A DNA stretch of 64,000 nucleotides from Rhynchosporium graminicola (lineage: Eukaryota; Ascomycota; Leotiomycetes; Helotiales; Ploettnerulaceae), in contig FJUW01000004.1 in assembly GCA_900074885.1 (NCBI GenBank), positions 1,019,784 to 1,083,783 of the forward strand. The letters run 5' to 3'. Positions 60,093 to 64,000 of this stretch are shown piece by piece (the first letter of the stretch is position 1; each line of letters starts with the position of its first letter). A program made the translations under genes and the position numbers. The notes beneath the pieces were generated by a model. The model had not been told where the DNA came from. It saw only the letters and a list, made by a program, of their open reading frames with translations, and searched no databases.

Positions 60093-61270
60093 CTACCCCT
60101 CCCTCCGAAAAAAGCTCGCCCTCGAGCGTTAGTCTATCTCCTTATTACTATTAAAGTAGTTATAATTATTAATTCTATTATAGAAAGCTTTTAGCTAATT
60201 AGGTAGTCTAGCAGGAGGTCTAGCTTACGTTAGGTTATTAAGGTGGAATTATTATAGCTTAGCGAGAGCGTATTTAACGTTTATAGCGTTATACTATATA
60301 AGATCGACGTCTTAATTTAATTAGGAAACTCGGTATAAGAGGCTATTGCGCTACTTACGGCACGTAAATATATCTTCGATCTCCTATTTATTATTACTAG
60401 TAATATTAATAAGTAGTAGTAGTAGTGAGGTTTATCCTAGTAAGGGGTCGTTTAGATACTTCTGTAGCTTAGTAGTAGGGAATACGTTATGTACTTTTAT
60501 ATTAGTAGGGAGCTCTAGGCGATAAGAGCTTCTAACCTTTTTAATTATATAAAAGGGTTTATTAGTTAGGAAGTCGAGTTTTTTACTAGGTCGAGTACTT
60601 ATAAAGTAGCATATATCTAGCTAGATAAAGTTATCTATAGTAAAGTCGACTTTATAGCGTGAGCGATTATAGGATTAGGATATCTTAGCTTATATATATT
60701 AGAAGCTAGATTAAGCGGTAGTCTAGGTATCGCGTAAGCGATTAGCGTAATCTAGAGCTTACTAAGTATTTAACTTATTAGTAAGCGTAATAGAGTTAAG
60801 TAAGTCTTTCTAATTCTAATTAACACGGGGTATATATCTATAAATAACTTTAAAGAGTAAGAGACCTCTAAGGGATTCGTAAGGGAAAGTTATCTAAGCG
60901 TAATCTATAATAAGTAAGAATTCCGACTAGTTATCTTAATAGTAAGAGATAAAAAGTCGTAATCTACGTTAGAGATATTAGTTATAGATCTCTATTTAGC
61001 TATCTATTTATAAGTAATCTACTGCAGAAAGCTATCTTTTAGTACTAAGAATTATAATAATTATAATCTAAAAACAGGAAACGAATTAAGGCTCTCTATT
61101 AGAGGTAATTATTAATAGAGCTCCGAAATAGCAGTATATATAGTATAAGTAAAGCTTTATAAGGTCGCGCGTATTAGAGGTCTTTCGGTATAGAATACTA
61201 ATTACTTATTTACTGAAATAGTTAATAAATACGAGAATATTATCGTAGCTATATTTATCGCGGTTGAAGC
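59858..61270 (-). mobile_element. Ty3/Gypsy element 2 (3' part, interrupted by element 3)
   Basis: Begins with a 235-bp LTR (59858-60092), followed by internal sequence nearly identical in order to the 3' part of element 1 (51427-52611), including the integrase C-terminal half. It breaks off at 61271 where the LTR of element 3 starts. The rest should lie beyond the window. Same minus orientation as element 1; heavily RIP-mutated. Confidence 0.88.
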
Positions 61271-61519
61271 TATGACGACTGGTCAGGTTCGACTGGTCAG
61301 GTTTGGAGGTCTCTCCCTATTAGTGGAAATACTTACTGCTAAGCGAGATTACACGAGTAGAGTTTAGGGGCCCCTTTTTATATATATACTTCTATTCTCT
61401 CTTTACTTCTAGACTCCTTAGTTATAGATTCTTAAGTAATTCTTACTACTTTATATTTATAGTAATATAAGGTCTTATTACCTAAGTAGTTTTGAGACCT
61501 TTCTAGAGTAAGCGTTATA
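61271..61519 (+). repeat. 5' LTR of element 3 with 14-bp internal duplication
   Basis: 249 bp, i.e. the 235-bp LTR plus a tandem copy of CGACTGGTCAGGTT at 61276-61289 and 61290-61303. Terminal TG has become TA, and CA has become TA at the far end, both RIP-type changes. Confidence 0.88.
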
Positions 61520-64000
61520 TTATCTATAACTCTTTTACTTATATCTAGGAAGATAGTAAATATCTACTTATATTATATCTCTATGCCTAGAGCTACTAAA
61601 CGCAGGAGATTACGCTATATAGAGAAGGCTTATACTAAGTATAAACTTAAAGAATAGTACTTAAACTAAAGTAACTTAAGTCTAATAAATCAACTACTAG
61701 TTCTCTGACTCTCTTTACTTCTTATTCTTTAGCGACTCGTAATACTTACTATAACTTACTTCTCTCTATAGTAGAGAGTACTCGCGATAATACCTTATCC
61801 GAGTTAAGCTCTTTAACTCTTACTATAATTAACGAACTCACTAAGTCGCTAAACCTCCCTGATAATACTCTTATACTAATAGTAACTATAAGTAACTTAT
61901 AGGAAGACCGCGCTTACTAGCTATAAGAGGCAGAAAAGAAGCTCGCGGAGAAGAGATAATTAAATGCCGACTTATCTATAGAATTATACTAGTTACGGGA
62001 CGAGTTCCTAGAATTACGCTAGTTAACTACTTAGCGCTCTACTAAGTCTGTATTATTTAATAATATTTAATTACGTATAATATTACTACTATTAATTAAA
62101 GAAGATAATACTACTCTTACGCATAATAAAAATTATCGAGAATAATCTACCGGAGGAATATCGTTAATATTATACGCTACGCGTATAGAGAAGATACTGA
62201 ACTTTCTAAATAAGCTCTCTAATAGAATCGACTACTCTCTAAAACTCTAGGAAGTATAGATATATAACGCCCTCCGGCGCTACTCTAGCTACTTTATCGA
62301 TGAAGATTACTATAAAGATTAGTTACTTAACTAAATAGAAAGAATAGCTAGAACTTACTTAGAACTCTTATTCTTAGAACTAGAATATAACGAAGAAGGT
62401 AGTATAATCGATTTACTCGATATAATTACTTAACTTATCTTTTTCTTATTTAATCTATATAACTAATAAACTATAAGAGCTAGCTACTCCGCGCTAAAGA
62501 TAGATTATAAGTAGACCTTCTAGATATTTTACTACGAGTTTCGTACGCTAGCTTATAAAGCTAGAGTAAATAATCTATCGACTCTGAAAATAGACTTATA
62601 GGAGAAGCTACCTGCACAGCTACGGAAATAGCTCTTCTAATAGTACTGAACGTTAAGGATACTAGAAGAATATATTAAGGCTATATAAGCTAAAGACTAA
62701 GGTTAATTTATTGAAAAGACTTACTATTCCGAGTCTTCAGCTAAAGCTAGCGCGACTCGGGAACGCGCTATAAATACCTCCTCCTAGCGCCGTAGTACTA
62801 ACTCCTTTTCTTATTCGCAAATTAGTCTTCTTACGCCTAAGAATACTAGTGCGATTAGTAAATAAGTACTATACTCTGTACGAAATAATACGCTTTATAT
62901 ATAATCGCCGGCGAATACTCCTTGTTACTTTACGCTTACCTTATACTTATGCTTATTATTAGCTCGACTTAATACTCCGTATCGAATTAATATAATTAAC
63001 GCTAATAACGACGTTAAAAGCGAGCTAGAAGAAACGTACGACGACGCTTAGGAGTATATTAAACTGCTAGTAAAAGACTACGCCTAGGGAAAGACTCTTT
63101 CTTAGGTAGTATACGAGATATGCGATATCTTGACCTTACGAAGCTTCTTAGTAATTAATCGTTTATTATATATACTACTCTTACTAAGAATAGACTCTCG
63201 TATAAGCTACTTGCACTTCTCGATTCTGGAGCTAATAGATACTATTTTATTAATTATTCTTTTCTTAAATTCCTTTCCTTTTTCTTAAAACTTTTAATTT
63301 ACTTTCTACTAAATATAATTCTTATTAAAAGCTTTAATAGCGTTAATAGTAGTACTATTAGTTACTATACGATACTTAATTTAATAGTAGATTATCGCGT
63401 TCAGGTATTTACTCTTTTTCTTATTACTACTCTCGGAAACTATAGTATTATACTCGGAAGAACTTAGCTTTCGGAATACTAAGTACTCTTAGATACCTCT
63501 AAATAATAGATTATTTAGCTATTATATACTCCTCTTAGTAACATTTATAGCTCTCCGATCGAGATCAAGGACTTATATAAATATTATACTTACTAGCGCT
63601 ACTAATACGATACTAACGAACGAAACGAACGCCTTAATTAGTTCTAGGAAGCGTATAAGGAATAGTAAAGCGTAGCTAACTCTCTTATTAATATTCGAGC
63701 TATTATTAACTCTATCTTTATTATTAAACGATTATTACTAGCTCGGAAGCGTATTTCTAAGGAGACTTATAGCTATAAAAATATCTAAAACTCTCCCCTA
63801 GAGAGTATTCTATAGGCAACTAACCCTCTATTATTACTGCCGATTAGTTAGGACTATTTCTTAAGCGTTCATACTACTTATTATAGATACGATAAGCCTA
63901 AGTATTTATTACCTAAAGAATAAGAATAGAGTAGTAAAGAGAAGTCTTTATACTCTAGAGAAGCTACTAATATATAGCCGAAGTGCGTACGATTCAGCGA
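61271..64000 (+). mobile_element. Ty3/Gypsy element 3 (5' part, truncated by window end)
   Basis: Opposite orientation to elements 1 and 2. The 5' LTR at 61271-61519 is followed by gag-type sequence that mirrors the reverse complement of 55.2-59.3 kb, and by the protease DSGA core (about 63210-63250, LLDSGANRYYFIN). Stops are again mostly TAA/TAG. It is inserted in the integrase region of element 2. The window ends before its reverse transcriptase. Confidence 0.88.

Overview
The window looks like nuclear DNA of a filamentous ascomycete, most likely a leotiomycete of the Botrytis/Sclerotinia type. Reasons: short introns (about 47-150 nt) with GTAAGT-like donors, CTAAC/CTGAC branch sites and CAG/TAG acceptors; wide intergenic spaces; a dispersed 5S rRNA gene of the Neurospora type; a HET-domain gene; and a terminal AT-rich block of retrotransposons damaged by repeat-induced point mutation (RIP). 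The genus is an inference from gene content.

Layout. 0-23 kb is the core housekeeping part: a CPC1/GCN4-like bZIP regulator with a uORF-bearing leader (2.7-4.3 kb, minus), a divergent but structured 5S rRNA gene (7.0 kb, minus), S-adenosylmethionine synthetase (9.1-10.4, minus), the GPN-loop GTPase Gpn3 (11.1-12.1, plus), an Apq12-like nuclear-envelope protein (12.4-13.0, minus), the replication initiation factor Sld3 (13.7-16.7, minus) and the osmosensing MAPKKK Ssk2 (18.7-22.8, plus). 23-31 kb is gene-poor, rich in micro- and minisatellites, and holds a decayed minus-strand locus with TPR and BTB-like remnants. 31-42 kb carries a single-pass membrane protein, an unrecognised broken gene, the Pol-epsilon/chromatin histone-fold subunit Dpb4, a secreted cysteine-rich GPI-type protein and an MFS transporter. 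43-46.5 kb holds two neighbouring decayed genes: a HET-domain gene and an AAA+ ATPase. 47.6-50.5 kb is a large two-membrane-segment kelch protein.

From about 50.9 kb to the end the base composition collapses to TA-rich sequence. It consists of three copies of one Ty3/Gypsy family. Element 1 (51192-59559, minus) is complete, with 235-bp LTRs and a perfect 5-bp target-site duplication. Element 2 (from 59858, minus) is interrupted at 61271 by element 3 in the opposite orientation, which runs off the window. Inside element 1 an exact 1803-bp repeat is separated by a single N and is almost certainly an assembly artefact.

No operon-like logic is expected. Functional links are loose: CPC1 controls amino-acid biosynthesis, and SAM synthetase uses methionine; Sld3 and Dpb4 both act at replication origins and forks. 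I found no convincing new multi-gene system. The most informative items are the CPC1 leader, the variant 5S gene, the HET/AAA decay zone and the nested, RIP-damaged Gypsy block.
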